DNA from: Aporrectodea caliginosa
Lineage: Eukaryota > Annelida > Clitellata > Crassiclitellata > Lumbricidae
Length of the DNA stretch: 64,000 nucleotides
Direction: 5' to 3'
Assembly (NCBI GenBank): GCA_020284085.1
Contig: JACEVL010000803.1
Coordinates: 124,001-188,000, forward strand
The notes beneath the pieces are model-generated. The model searched no databases and was not told where the DNA came from. It worked only from the letters and a program-made list of their open reading frames with translations. The position numbers and the translations under genes are program-made. Of the stretch, positions 9,499-20,562 are shown in pieces. Position 1 is the stretch's first letter. Every line of letters begins with the position of its first letter.

Positions 9499-10469
9499 GT
9501 AACGCCTCGTAACCAAATAAGAAGCTGCTGTTATCTTGCCCCTTGCCTTATTTTACTTTGTAACGCCTCGTAACCAAATAAGAAGCTGCTGTTATCTTGC
9601 CCCTTGCCTTATTTTACTTTGTAACGCCTCGTAACCAAATAAGAAGCTGCTGTTATCTTGCCCCTTGCCTTATTTTACTTTGTAACGCCTCGTAACCAAA
9701 TAAGAAGCTGCTGTTATCTTGCCCCTTGCCTTATTTTACTTTGTAACGCCTCGTAACCAAATAAGAAGCTGCTGTTATCTTGCCCCTTGCCTTATTTTAC
9801 TTTGTAACGCCTCGTAACCAAATAAGAAGCTGCTGTTATCTTGCCCCTTGCCTTATTTTACTTTGTAACGCCTCGTAACCAAATAAGAAGCTGCTGTTAT
9901 CTTGCCCCTTGCCTTATTTTACTTTGTAACGCCTCGTAACCAAATAAGAAGCTGCTGTTATCTTGCCCCTTGCCTTATTTTACTTTGTAACGCCTCGTAA
10001 CCAAATAAGGAACTGCTGTTATCTTGCCCCTTGCCTTATTTTACTTTGTAACGCCTCGTAACCAAATAAGAAGCTGCTGTTATCTTGCCCCTTGCCTTAT
10101 TTTACTTTGTAACGCCTCGTAACCAAATAAGAAGCTGCTGTTATCTTGCCCCTTGCCTTATTTTACTTTGTAACGCCTCGTAACCAAATAAGAAGCTGCT
10201 GTTATCTTGCCCCTTGCCTTATTTTACTTTGTAACGCCTCGTAACCAAATAAGAAGCTGCTGTTATCTTGCCCCTTGCCTTATTTTACTTTGTAACGCCT
10301 CGTAACCAAATAAGAAGCTGCTGTTATCTTGCCCCTTGCCTTATTTTACTTTGTAACGCCTCGTAACCAAATAAGAAGCTGCTGTTATCTTGCCCCTTGC
10401 CTTATTTTACTTTGTAACGCCTCGTAACCAAATAAGAAGCTGCTGTTATCTTGCCCCTTGCCTTATTTC
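9499..10469. repeat. 61-bp satellite, about 16 near-identical copies
   Basis: The unit begins GTAACGCCTCGTAACCAAAT and ends ...CTTATTTTACTT, repeating every 61 bp from 9499 to 10469. Only one internal copy (near 10009) differs visibly (AAGGAACTG for AAGAAGCTG) and the last copy diverges at its 3' end. Such homogeneity indicates very recent expansion or gene-conversion-like turnover. The flanking sequence at 10470-10680 contains degenerate CTTGCCT/CTTACCAT motifs that could be related ancestral sequence. No coding frame. Confidence 0.97.
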
Positions 10470-11115
10470 ACTGTGGCTTAATTTACCTCACTTTAACTAT
10501 GTTACTTCAGTTTTCGTCATCTGACCTTGCCTCTCCTATAGCCTTACTTTATCTCATTGTACCCCTCCCCTCATGCCTCCAATTTTTGCTTTGCAGCTAT
10601 TTACCTTGCCTCACTTACCATAATACTAATACGTTGCATGCCCTACTTTACCTATCCTTAACCTATTTTGCCACCTAACCTTAACGCACCGTATACCTTT
10701 CGTATATTCATGTACGAATCGCCCGGACTTTTCTCCAGTCATAGGCCTACTATAGAGTAATATTTTCAGCCTGCGAATGCATCGTGTGTACGATATGACA
10801 CATACAGTTAAAGGCCGACTTGCGCAGAACGACCCTTAAGTTTTGCTTATTTAATGCTGACGCATACGCGTAATAACTATAGGCAGTGTATACAGACTGC
10901 GCGATAACGTTGATTTACGGCACAATATATGAGCCGAACACCTGCAAAAGCTCAGCAGACGCGTTCCTACAATCTCCACGAAGTAGAAACAGAAGAGCAT
11001 TATTGTCTGCAGCCAGCGTAGTCGACCCAGTTCACAGATTAATGAAAACTGAACTAGACTAAAAGATATAGGTTAACAAGTGAAATAATTCAACATATTG
11101 TTTTAACGTGTTTCA
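10470..11115. other. Intergenic, no gene recognised
   Basis: Pyrimidine-rich degenerate sequence to about 10680, then unique-looking sequence. No transposon or gene signature is seen. Confidence 0.5.
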
Positions 11116-11129
11116 TTGTCAGTAGCGAT

Positions 11130-11275
11130 TACGTTGTTGTTGTTGTTGTTGTTGTTGTTGATGATGATGATGATGATGATGATGACGATGGTGGTGATGA
11201 TGATGATGGTGATGATGTTGATGATGATGATGATGGCTGTGATGATGATGATGATGTTGATGATGATGATAGCTG

Positions 11276-11321
<46 letters not shown>

Positions 11322-11600
11322 GATGATAATGGTGATGGTAATGATGGTGATGATGATGGCGGTGGTGGTGATGTTGGCTGTGATGGTTTCTGACGACGAT
11401 GATAATGACGGATACGACGACAGTGATGATAACGATATTGATTGCGATGATTGTTTGATGATGACCGATCATTTCTATGATGATTATTTTCTCGTGATCA
11501 CTGCTTCCCTGATGATACGTTGAAGATAACGAACATAACGAACACGATGATGATGACGATGAATTCGGTGATAATGATGATGACACAGAAATCAATCTTT
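11130..11600. repeat. (GTT)n then (GAT)n compound microsatellite
   Basis: GTT units at 11130-11160 pass into a long imperfect GAT/GGT array that becomes increasingly degenerate toward 11600 (GACGATGATAATGACG). All long ORFs across it are repeat translations (poly-Met, poly-His). Confidence 0.95.
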
Positions 11601-11602
11601 TT

Positions 11603-11700
11603 CCAATCAATCAATCAATCATTTTTATTGATCCGAGAAAATTTAACATATCGAACTTTACATACAAATTTAAACGCAGTCTCTTCACATACGAATTTAA
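11603..11700 (-). mobile_element. LINE/SINE 3' tail with (ATTG)n end
   Basis: CAATCAATCAATCAATCATT followed by TTTATTGATCC matches the start of copies at 22065 and 32905. In minus orientation it reads ...AATAAA...(ATTG)n, a retroelement 3' end. Confidence 0.45.
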
Positions 11701-11741
11701 CAGGTTTTGTATGACTAACTGGGATTCAACAGGCAGACCTT

Positions 11742-11850
11742 GAAAGGTTAGTTAGTTGCTGTTTAACGACACTGTCTCATAGCAAAGATGATTAGCGTTG
11801 CCCTCCTACTTTTTCCAAGCTTAGGACTGGCACTATTACAGGTATAGCGT
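11742..11850. mobile_element. SINE-like dispersed repeat (family C), inverted copy
   Basis: Reverse-oriented relative of 8520-8632: GTTTAACGACACTGTCTCAT, GATGATTAGCG, CCTCCTAC and AAGCTTAGGACTGGCAC occur in matching order. Confidence 0.6.
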
Positions 11851-11860
11851 AGTACCATCG

Positions 11861-12620
11861 TACTGCTTAAACCTATTAGCACGTTATTCCCCATATAAGG
11901 CAATTCTGTACGTATGGGCTTAAAGCTTTGCCAACAACAATTGACAATCCGCCAGGGAGACAATTAACGCTGTTCTGCGGTAATAAACTAACGGTGATGC
12001 ATTTGTTTGTGTGAAAGCGATGACGAAAGCATAACACCGGTGATGATCTTGTCAAAACAACGGAAACAAGGTCGTATTTGTCTATGAAATTAATTATAAT
12101 GGGCATTTTATATTCACGCACCGTACAGTCTAAGTTGTCACTGACTCGTCCACGTGACGGGGCATCGATGACTCAGAACAGTTTTCAGTGTAATCAGGGC
12201 GAAGCTTCAATGACGCTCCAGGTACAAAAGTATACATTCCCCCGATCCCATTTAATTATAGTCAGTGTTTTAGTTTTTAATTAAGCCACAAAACACGGTA
12301 ATCTGAAGGCCACTACCTGCCTTGAAATTTTGTATTCAAATTAAAGATGATGACGAGTTCTCTGCCCGAAGGCAGGTCCATTGGCTTTTATGCTACCCGG
12401 GGATTATATGAGTTAGGTGGTTTCCCATTGCCTTCCTCACAGACAATTGTGGGTGAGCAACGAGTCCAGGGTCACTATGCAGTGGATTGAGGTAGAATCG
12501 AAACTGGCTTAATTCCAGGTTTGCCAAGGCACACTGGTGAACATGCCGGCTACACACCAGAAATGGCGTCCCTAAATTGTGGCCTCCAACCAGCTGCCTG
12601 CTCCTCCGCTGTTACCTGAA
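11861..12620. other. Intergenic, no gene; possible old interspersed repeat at 12350-12560
   Basis: The segment around 12365-12450 (AGGCAGGTCCATTGGCTTTT, GAGTTAGGTGGTTTCCCATT) has the look of an old interspersed repeat, but there is no second copy in this window to confirm it. Confidence 0.35.
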
Positions 12621-12624
12621 TCCC

Positions 12625-12740
12625 ACGAGGATCAGTTCTAAGGTATACTTGCACAAAAACCGTCTCTCACTGGAAGGTTCGAACCCGTACTCTCCTCGTT
12701 GCAAGCCGAACGGTTTTGCCAATTGGCATGGGCGTATTTT
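12625..12740 (-). mobile_element. tRNA-derived SINE head (family B-like)
   Basis: On the minus strand a B box GGTTCGAACC preceded by CGAGGAGAGTACG lies about 45 bp downstream of an A-box-like TGCCAATTGGCAAAACCG. The same head arrangement recurs at 18600, 19830 and 47350. The body is not clearly conserved. Confidence 0.5.
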
Positions 12741-13479
12741 AGGTTGGGAGTTTTATGGGTCTTCAAACCCCCCATATAAGTTTCCCGAAATTTTTATATG
12801 CTTTTACATGTGAAATACCAAAAACTTTAATTTTGCGACCATCTCCAATGGAACCACCCCGAAATCTTAAACCCTCCGAAATTGTTTCCTTGCCACGCCC
12901 ATGCCAGTGCCCACCGTTCATCACCGTAATTATCCTGTCAGTTGTCACCAGACATTCCGTTGTTATTGGTTGCTGAGGATGCTACGGAGTGTTCAGCTGT
13001 GTTTGTATGTAAGTGTGTATGTATGTATGCATGCTTATATGTCTGTATTATAATAGTCGTTTGGCATGTCTTTGGCAGCTAATACCTTTGACATCTTCCA
13101 CGAAGCTTCGTAACGTTTAGGCCCTATGCTCCAGTGGTAACTACGTCTTCTGCCAGTCCAGATCGCATCGATATTACCTTACACTAGTTCGCTAATTCTG
13201 GAAACTTATCGTTTAGTTCAGTAAATAAACGTAACCAGTGTTTCCCATCTTACTTACAACGTTAATATGAAAGCGCATTGGGTTTCGTGTGCATATACTA
13301 CTGCGTAGATGTCCGCGTTCTGTGGTCTAAGCTGATCGTTCTATTCAATTTCACGCGCCAACCGTTCAGACGTCCGTCTAGGATGGATCGTGGTGGAAAC
13401 GTCGTGCTGGCATTCATGCCTACACACAAAAAACTCCAAAAAAAACGGTTGCACATGACACTTGTACCCTCCCTCTCAT
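12741..13479. other. Intergenic, no gene recognised
   Basis: I see no conserved domain, transposon end or RNA gene here. Confidence 0.5.
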
Positions 13480-13915
13480 TTCCCGAGTCTCTCTCTGTGT
13501 CTCTCTTTCTTTCTGTATGTCTGTCTGTCTGTCTTGCTCTCTCCCTGTCTCTCTCGCTGTCTGTTTCTGTCTGTCTGTCTGTATGTCTGTCTGTCTCTGT
13601 CTGTCTGTCTGTCTATTTCTCTGTCTGCGACTGTTTCTGTCTCTCTCTTTATCTCTCTGTCACGCTCCCTATCTGTCTCTCTCGCTGTCTGTCTCTGTCT
13701 TTCTGTATGTCTGTATGTCTGTCTGTCTATGGCTGTCTGTTTGCTGTCTCTATGTCTGTCCATCTCTCTGTGTCTGTCTCTGTCTCTCTCCTTATCTCTG
13801 TCTATCTCGCTTCCTCTTTGTCTCTCTTGCTGTCTGTCTCTGTCTCGATGTCTCCATGTCTGTCTGTCTGACTGTCTTTCTCTGTCTCTCTCTGTCTTTC
13901 TACCTCCCTTCCCTC
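13480..13915. repeat. (TCTG)n/(TC)n polypyrimidine microsatellite
   Basis: Compound CTGT and CTCT tract. All three frames on both strands stay open for 145-197 codons only because the repeat lacks stops. Confidence 0.95.
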
Positions 13916-14317
13916 GCGCTTTCTCCAGCATTGCCTTGCACACCAAGGATCTAATATAGGAGGGGAAGATTTATGGCTTAGACGGGGCAACGACCTGCTT
14001 TCTTCCCAGGATACAAGGGACACATCGGTATTAGCATCGCCCGATCACAAGCAACTGTAATTCCATCGCAGCAACCGAACTCTCCGCAGCAAGAGCCCTA
14101 CATGTGCATTGGTCGACAGAAGCTAATTTGCATCGCGTAAGTATTACGTATCTGAACACTTAGACACTTATATAGCGCGTTTAAGAACCTCACAAACGAC
14201 CGTTTTAAGGTCGTCGTTGGCCCTAGGCAGTCTTGCATTCGTAGACCCAAACTGCCAGCTCTGCATTAAAAAATGTATTTATATATGCATGTATTCAATT
14301 CAGTTCAATTTTTTGTA

Positions 14318-14340
14318 CTGTATGTATGTATGTATGTATG

Positions 14341-14374
<34 letters not shown>

Positions 14375-14640
14375 TGTATGCATGTATGTATGTATGTATG
14401 TATGTATGTATGTATGTATGTATGTATGTACGTACGTACGTACGTATGTACGTATGTATGTATGTATGTATGTATGTATGTATGTATGTATGTATGTATG
14501 TATGTATGTATGTATGCATGCATGTATTATGTGATTATGTATGTATGTGTCTATGTACGTATGTATTTAGGTATGTATGCATCATCGACGGTCGATGGTA
14601 GCCATATGCATGTATGCAATTCAATTCAATTCATTGTATG
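14318..14640. repeat. (TATG)n microsatellite with (TACG)n core
   Basis: Nearly pure TATG for about 200 bp, with a block of TACG at 14429-14452 and a degenerate 3' end. Confidence 0.95.
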
Positions 14641-15150
14641 TATGTATATGTGTATATAGGGCCTAGGCCTACCTAAACGCATAATTACGCATTCACATAA
14701 TTTTATTTGACGTCAACATCAATCGTGATTTACGAACACACCCAGTTTTGATTTTAAATCTCAATTTGCTTTTTGTAATGTTGATTGTTTAATATCCTGG
14801 ATATATATCCACAAAGGTCGAATGCAACTAATTTTTTCAACACCTCATTTTCAGACTGCCCTGAAAGGTTTGTAGGCCACAGGCACCCTGCCTACTGTGT
14901 CTAGTGGATAACACGGTCCCTCAGCCTCACAAAGGCGTTATAAATACGGCTACCTAACAGATTTAAAAAGGGTCGACTTAAGCTGAGCTGAGAATGTTTT
15001 CTGAGCGATCTGTTGTGGTGAAGGCCTAATTTCAAGCAGGAGACTGCTCCTTGAAGACGGCTCAATACAGAAGTCATATCGGATCAGATAGATTAGAACA
15101 CCGTCGTCATAAGCGCTCACAAATAAATAATGAGCGACGCTTGAAGTCAA
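14641..15150. other. Intergenic, no gene recognised
   Basis: The segment around 14945-15030 (TTAAGCTGAGCTGAGAATGTTTTC on the plus strand) resembles a LINE 3' end read in reverse, but evidence is thin. Confidence 0.4.
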
Positions 15151-15482
15151 GGTATAAGTCTCTATTGTATTGTATTGTATCTGTAAATTTATATAGCGCC
15201 ACTAGCTCACAGTGCTACACCAATCAGAGGCGCTCCCAGTGCGAGATACCCCGAGAAAAAAGGCTGTCTTTAACCAGCGGAAGGATGCATGGAGGCCCCA
15301 GCTTGAAGCAATGAGCGAGTCATGGTAGGAAGTTGGCTCCATAGAGTGGGGCCAATAAAAGCAAAGGCACGAGATTTGATCATAACAGTCCTCGTCCGCG
15401 GAATAGAGTTCAAGTCGGTCAAATGAGCGCAGGGGTCGAAATGAGGTGGCTGAGGTCGGGAGGCGGATGAGATCACAGAGGT
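15150..15482 (-). mobile_element. CR1-like LINE 3' end with (TATTG)n-type tail
   Basis: Plus-strand TATTGTATTGTATTG is followed by TTTATATAGCGCCACT and GAGGCGCTCCCAG, the 3' terminal block shared by many copies in this window. Minus-strand codons give SRAFAFIGPTLWSQLPTMTR, the RAFxxxGPxxWxxLP motif of LINE ORF2 C-termini. 5'-truncated copy. Confidence 0.8.
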
Positions 15483-15554
15483 ATTTAGATATTAAATAGA
15501 TATTTAAATATTTATATACCTTATGTCACATCATCATCATCATCATATATGAAA

Positions 15555-15955
15555 GTCCACATGCATACATGCATACATGCATGCATACATTCATACACAC
15601 ATACATACGTATATCCATACACACATACATACATACATACATACACGCATACACGCATACATACATGCACGCATACATACATGCACGCATACACACATGC
15701 ACGCATGCACACATGCATTGCAAATGCATACGTACATACATACATACATACATGCATACATACACACACGCACACACACATACATGCATACATGCATACA
15801 AACACGCGCGCACATACACACACATACATACATACAAACATACAAACATACAAACATACATACATACATACATACATACATACATACATACATACATACA
15901 TACATGCATACATGCATACATACATACATGCATACATACACCATACATCATACAT
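15555..15955. repeat. (CATA)n microsatellite, degenerate
   Basis: CATA/CATG/CACA units over 400 bp, between two CR1-like 3' ends. Confidence 0.93.
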
Positions 15956-15957
15956 AC

Positions 15958-16235
15958 TTCGTGTCGTATTGTATCGTACAGAAAAATTTATAAAGCGCCT
16001 TGCAGTATAGTCTATTCAGAGCCGCTTTCAGCGCGGAAACTCCGGGGAAAACGAAAAGCTTTGAGAGAGCGAGAGGATGCGGGAAAAAATTCAGCCATGA
16101 GCTTAGCCCGTAGAAGTGGGAGACTATTCCAAGCGTAGGGACCTGTCACAGCAAATGTCCGGCTTTGAGCAAAGGCAGACTTCACACGAGGGACACAGAG
16201 ATCCAAACGGTCGGTATAGCGGAGGGGCAGCAGAT
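15958..16235 (-). mobile_element. CR1-like LINE 3' end
   Basis: Plus-strand CGTATTGTATCG, then AAATTTATAAAGCGCCTTGC and GAGCCGCTTTCAGCGC. Minus-strand codons give SRTFAVTGPYAWNSLPLLRA, again the RAFxxxGPxxWNxLP motif. 5'-truncated. Confidence 0.78.
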
Positions 16236-16239
16236 GTTG

Positions 16240-16383
16240 CATACATGCATATATGCATACAGCCATACATACACACATGCACACAAGCAAAGATACATAC
16301 ATGCATGCATGCATACATACGTATACGTACAAAAGTACATACATGCATAAATGCATACATACAGACATACATACACACACACA

Positions 16384-16415
<32 letters not shown>

Positions 16416-16431
16416 CACACACATACATACA

Positions 16432-16462
<31 letters not shown>

Positions 16463-16495
16463 CATACATACATACATACATACATACATACGTAT
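16240..16495. repeat. (CATA)n/(CACG)n microsatellite
   Basis: CATA units with an internal CACGCACG and CACA block. This array begins the first of the two duplicated segments. Confidence 0.93.
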
Positions 16496-16558
16496 AAGCA
16501 AACATACATTATACAAACATACATGCAGGCTGACTTGAAAATATTTCCTGCTACTGTA

Positions 16559-17801
16559 GGGGAGACCGGGGTTGGTTGCAACAATTTTCATATTTTCATG
16601 TGCCATCTTTTTAGTTTTGGAACAACCTGAAAATTGTTTAGCCCATATATATCCTTTATATCTCAGCACCAAAACAAGCTATAGTGACGATCTCAGTGAT
16701 CAAGGATGTAACCACAATAGCTAACTGAACAGAGGGCTTCAAAGTGTTGCAACCAACCCCGGGCCGGTTTTGGTTGCAACGACCCTGGGGGAAGGTTGCA
16801 ACAGTATTGAAAGTAGTATAATTATTCAACGTAGGTTGCATTGCCTAGGGCAAACCGAGGCCTGCCTACATATAAAATTGTAATAGATTGAAGACCTTCA
16901 AAATTAAATCTGATCAAAAGCATCAGTCAAGATATTAAATTGTTTTGCTGCAATAATCGTCATGTAAAATGTCCGATATATAAATACTCGATAGGCGTAT
17001 AGCCTCCATAGCAGGTTAGTCTACTTGAACTACTTCTACCTATTTAGGCTGCATTGCCTAATGTTCAAGATTTAATTAAAATTGTATAGCTTTTAAAGCC
17101 TTCAAATTGTAACCAAAAAAGGAAAACGGGAGTGTTATTTGCCTACTGACTCGCTTATTGCCACCCATTATTAACGGACTAAAGTCCAGGGGTGTCAAAC
17201 CTTTGTTAATGGTGGGCCAGTGGCAACATTTTGCAGCAAGTGGTGGGCCAGGATGTCGAAGGTGCTTGAGAAAAACGGGGCTAAAGGTGTGGGATGGGGT
17301 TTGGTGAACCCGTTCCCAAGAAAACATTTGCCAAACCAAATCTTAAATGGTGCATTTTAAACCATACAAACATTCAATTCAGCTAATAAAACATGTTGCA
17401 ACCAACCCCGATTAAAATGTTGCAACCAACCCCGAAGCAATGCATAGACATTGTTATAGAAAATTTTTATCGACAGCGTTGGTTTTAAATAAAATGACTA
17501 AATGCATTTTCAAGCCCAATTCCTTGTTCAACTTATGGCACCAAACAACACTAAATTGCTTCAACACATTAAGCTACATTACGAAAAAACACAAAACCGA
17601 AAAATTTACTTTTGATGCCTGAAAATAAATTTTAACTTTTTTCGGTAGTTCAAATCAACTGCCTGCCAAGAAATTAAGTCACGTTGACCTAAAATATATT
17701 CCTTACAAGGTATGTGATTTGATTTTACGCTGCAGTTATTTAGCGCTTAACTAGCGATAGTGTTGCAACCAACACCTGTTGCATCCAACCCCGGTCTCCC
17801 C
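16559..17801. mobile_element. Non-autonomous DNA transposon with 25-bp TIRs
   Basis: Ends are GGGGAGACCGGGGTTGG plus (T/A)TGCAACA in inverted orientation, with TA on both sides. The duplicated copy 2 (at about 19197) has no such insert, giving a natural empty site. Internally GTTGCAACCAACCCCG occurs several times (about 16745, 17395, 17418, 17762). A GGGGTGTCAAACCTTTG segment near 17190 resembles a hAT terminus and may be a nested fragment. No transposase ORF is visible in 1.24 kb. I cannot assign the superfamily with confidence. Confidence 0.88.
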
Positions 17802-18073
17802 TATGTCAAAATAATATCCTACGTTGACCGTATTTAAAGGTTCCAGGAGGATTAGGCTATTATACACAGAACAACGATCGATAGTCGCTTCAACGACAGG
17901 AATTTGATCATGTAACCCAGACAGACATTGTAACCCTTTGGGGAAACCGGGTCGATGTAACCCTTTGGGGGAAATCGGGTAGATATGGGATCGTTCGAGA
18001 AAAGCAGAAGCCAGACGTCTGCAGGGTGTAAAACAAGTTGAAGCAGACGATCATTAAACACGAACTACTACAT

Positions 18074-18238
18074 TTTAATAACAATAATAACAATAATAAC
18101 AATAATAACAATAATAACAATAATAACAACAATAACAATAACAATAACAATAACAATAACAATAATTATAATAATTATAATAATTATAATAATATTAATA
18201 ATATTCATAATATTAATAATATTAATAATATTAATAAT

Positions 18239-18290
<52 letters not shown>

Positions 18291-18295
18291 TACTC
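18074..18295. repeat. (AACAAT)n, (ATAATT)n, (AATATT)n, (AAT)n compound array
   Basis: Four successive AT-rich subarrays with sharp boundaries, present in copy 1 of the local duplication. Copy 2 has only about four AAT units at the same place (19481-19494). Confidence 0.95.
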
Positions 18296-18354
18296 CAGAG
18301 TAAACATTGCTTATTAATATCTGACACCTGAGGGATTATAGATACCTCGGGTAA

Positions 18355-18645
18355 AAATAATAATAATAATCTTTTATTATTTCAAACTTACACACCGCAG
18401 TATGATTACAATTCATATAGTATGAACAGGTGATCACAAGTTATTACAGGAGTCGAATATAACCTTATGGCAGCCATGCAAGGGGCCCGTGAAGCAATTA
18501 CACTGCAGAGCAATTGTGCGAGAAGGACTTGCTCAAGGTCTCTCTACACAGTTAAACCACCCCAGACGAGGATCGAACCCGTAGCCAACTCTCCGCGTTA
18601 CAGGTCAACAGCTCTAACCAGTTTGCCACCGTGCCACAACTGCCA
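18355..18645 (-). mobile_element. tRNA-derived SINE (family B)
   Basis: On the minus strand the head reads GGCACGGTGGCAAACTGGTT (A box) and GGGTTCGATCC (B box) about 45 bp later. The body with AGACCTTGAGCAAGTCC and TTCGACTCCTGTAATAAC follows, and it ends in AAAAG(ATT)n. Same family as 19495-19862 and 47222-47362. Confidence 0.85.
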
Positions 18646-18954
18646 CATTGAGAGCTCAGTCCTGTCAAAATGAACATCAAAGTCGACCTTTTCGGATCCG
18701 TGTCGAAGGTGTTGGATAGGTGAGATGGTGATATGACGGTCGTCGGTCCAAACCTGTTTCCGTATGAACACAGAAATGTCCACTCGCTTCGAATACCATC
18801 TCGAATTGCGTTTCTCGCTAAAGGATCCGTTCCATTAGACATTAGTAGGTCCTAAAATTAGGCAGACACGAAATAGTTATAACACGTGCTATGGAAATAA
18901 ATACATAGGCCTACATGCACACCTAGGGACGCATACATGCTTACATGCATGCAA

Positions 18955-19142
18955 ACATACATACATACATACATACATACATACATACATACATACATAC
19001 ATACATACATACATACATACATACATACATACATACATACATACATACATACATACATACATACATACATACATAAATGCATATATACATAAATAGGCCT
19101 ACACACATACACATACATACATACATACATACATACATACGT
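18955..19142. repeat. (CATA)n microsatellite between the duplicated segments
   Basis: Nearly pure CATA over 120 bp, then degenerate units to 19142. Confidence 0.95.
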
Positions 19143-19494
19143 ATAAGCAAACAAACATTATACAAACATACATCCAGGCTGACTTGAAAATATTTCCTGC
19201 TATGTCTGTGACGAAATAATAGCCTACGTTGACCGTATTTAATGGTTCCAGAAGGATCATTTTTCACAGAAGTAACAACGATCGATAGTCGCTTCAACGA
19301 CAGGAATTTGATCATGTAACCCAGACAGACATTGTAACCCTTTGGGGAAACCGGGTCGATGTAACCCTTTGGGGGAAACCGGGTAGAAATGGGATCGTTC
19401 AGGAAAAGCAGAAGCCAGACGTCTGCAGGGTGTAAAACAAGTTGAAGCAGACGATCGTTAAACACGAACTCCTACATTTTAATAATAATAATAA

Positions 19495-19862
19495 TATCTT
19501 CTTTTATTATTTCAAACTGACACACCGCAGTATGATTACAATTAATTCATTCATTCTGGAGATTTATATAGCGCCCCTTCTAGAAATCTACTCAGAAGCG
19601 CTCCCAAATGTAGTAGTCGATAGCTCTCGATAGTTCATTCATAGTATGAACAGATGATCACAAGTTATTACAGGAGTCGAATATAACCTTATGGCAGCCA
19701 TACAAGGCGCCCGTGAAGCAATTACATTGCAGAGCAGTTGTGCGCGAAGGGCTTGCTCAAGGTCCCTACACAGTTAAACCACCCCGGACGAGGATCGAAC
19801 CCGTAGCCAACTCTCCGCGTTACAGGTCAACAGCTCTAACCAGTTGCCACCGTGCCACAACT
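19495..19862 (-). mobile_element. tRNA-derived SINE (family B) split by a CR1 tail
   Basis: Same SINE as 18355-18645 (minus strand A box GTGGCAACTGGTTAGAGC, B box GGGTTCGATCC), interrupted between GATTACAATT and CATAGTATGAACAG by the CR1 tail. Confidence 0.85.
19541..19637 (-). mobile_element. Very short CR1-like 3' tail insertion with (ATTC)n
   Basis: ATTCATTCATTCTGGAGATT, then TATATAGCGCCCCTTC and CAGAAGCGCTCCC, then return to SINE sequence. The insertion is under 100 bp and absent from duplicate copy 1, so its limits are defined. Confidence 0.85.
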
Positions 19863-20234
19863 GCCACATTGAGAGCTCAGTCCTGTCAAAATGAACATCA
19901 AAGTCGACCTTTTCGGATCCGTGTCGAAGGTGTTGGATAGGTGAGATGGTGATATGACGGTCGTCGATCCAAACCTGTCTCCTTCCGTATGAACACAGAA
20001 ATGTCCACTCGCTTAGAATACCATCTCGAATTGCGTTTCTCGCTAAAGGATCCGTTCCATTAGACTTTAGTAGGTCCTAAAATTAGGCAGACACGAAATA
20101 GTTATAACACGTGCTATAGAAATAAATACATAAGCCTACATGCACACATAGGCACGCATACATGCTTAATACATACATGCATAGATACATACATGCATAA
20201 ATACATCCATACGTACGTACATACATACGTCTTC

Positions 20235-20353
20235 TACCGAGGAACTCTTCACCTGCATTTTATACCTCTCTCATGAAAACTATTCTTTTCAGCTGTGGTT
20301 GGGCCGGGAGCGCCTCTGAGTAGATATCTTGAAGGGGCGCTTTATCAAGTTTC

Positions 20354-20407
<54 letters not shown>

Positions 20408-20408
20408 A
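20235..20408 (+). mobile_element. CR1-like LINE 3' end with (GATT)n tail
   Basis: Plus orientation: GGGAGCGCCTCTGAGTAGAT, ATCTTGAAGGGGCGCTTTAT, CAAGTTTC followed by a 14-unit GATT tail. It is the same terminal block as the minus copies, with a different tail unit. Confidence 0.85.
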
Positions 20409-20562
20409 GACATACACACATACATACATACATACATACATACATACATACATACATACATACATACACACATACATACATACATACATACATACATAAA
20501 TGCATACACACATACATACATACATACATACATACATACATCGACATATACATACATACATG
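20409..20562. repeat. (CATA)n microsatellite
   Basis: It directly follows the (GATT)n tail of the CR1 end. Confidence 0.93.

Larger units (their letters stand above)
16496..18955. repeat. Local duplication, copy 1
   Basis: Copy 1 shares with 19140-20165, in the same order, GTATAAGCAAAC, GGCTGACTTGAAAATATTTC, CCTACGTTGACCGTATTTAA, GATCATGTAACCCAGACAGA, TTGTAACCCTTTGGGG, GCAGAAGCCAGACGTCTGCA, a SINE, and GGATCCGTTCCATTAGAC. It differs by carrying the 1243-bp element at 16559-17801 and an expanded AAT/ATAAC tract at 18074-18295. It lacks the CR1 tail found in copy 2. Confidence 0.9.
19143..20165. repeat. Local duplication, copy 2
   Basis: Counterpart of 16496-18955 without the 1243-bp DNA element and without the long AAT array, but with a CR1 3' tail inserted at about 19541-19637. 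Single-base differences are scattered (for example GGTAGATATGG against GGTAGAAATGG), so the duplication is not brand new. Confidence 0.9.

Noticed and set aside
9499..10469. Regular repeat array considered as a CRISPR-like array
   Set aside because: Units are contiguous 61-bp copies without variable spacers, in a eukaryotic genome.
13278..14023. Several 70-197 codon ORFs rich in Ser/Leu/Cys or Arg/Asp/Thr
   Set aside because: They are generated by the TCTG/TCTC microsatellite.
18595..18640. tRNA gene on the minus strand (also 49810-49850, 53930-53990)
   Set aside because: A and B boxes are present but no cloverleaf acceptor pairing was seen, and the heads recur with shared non-tRNA bodies and tails, so they are SINEs.
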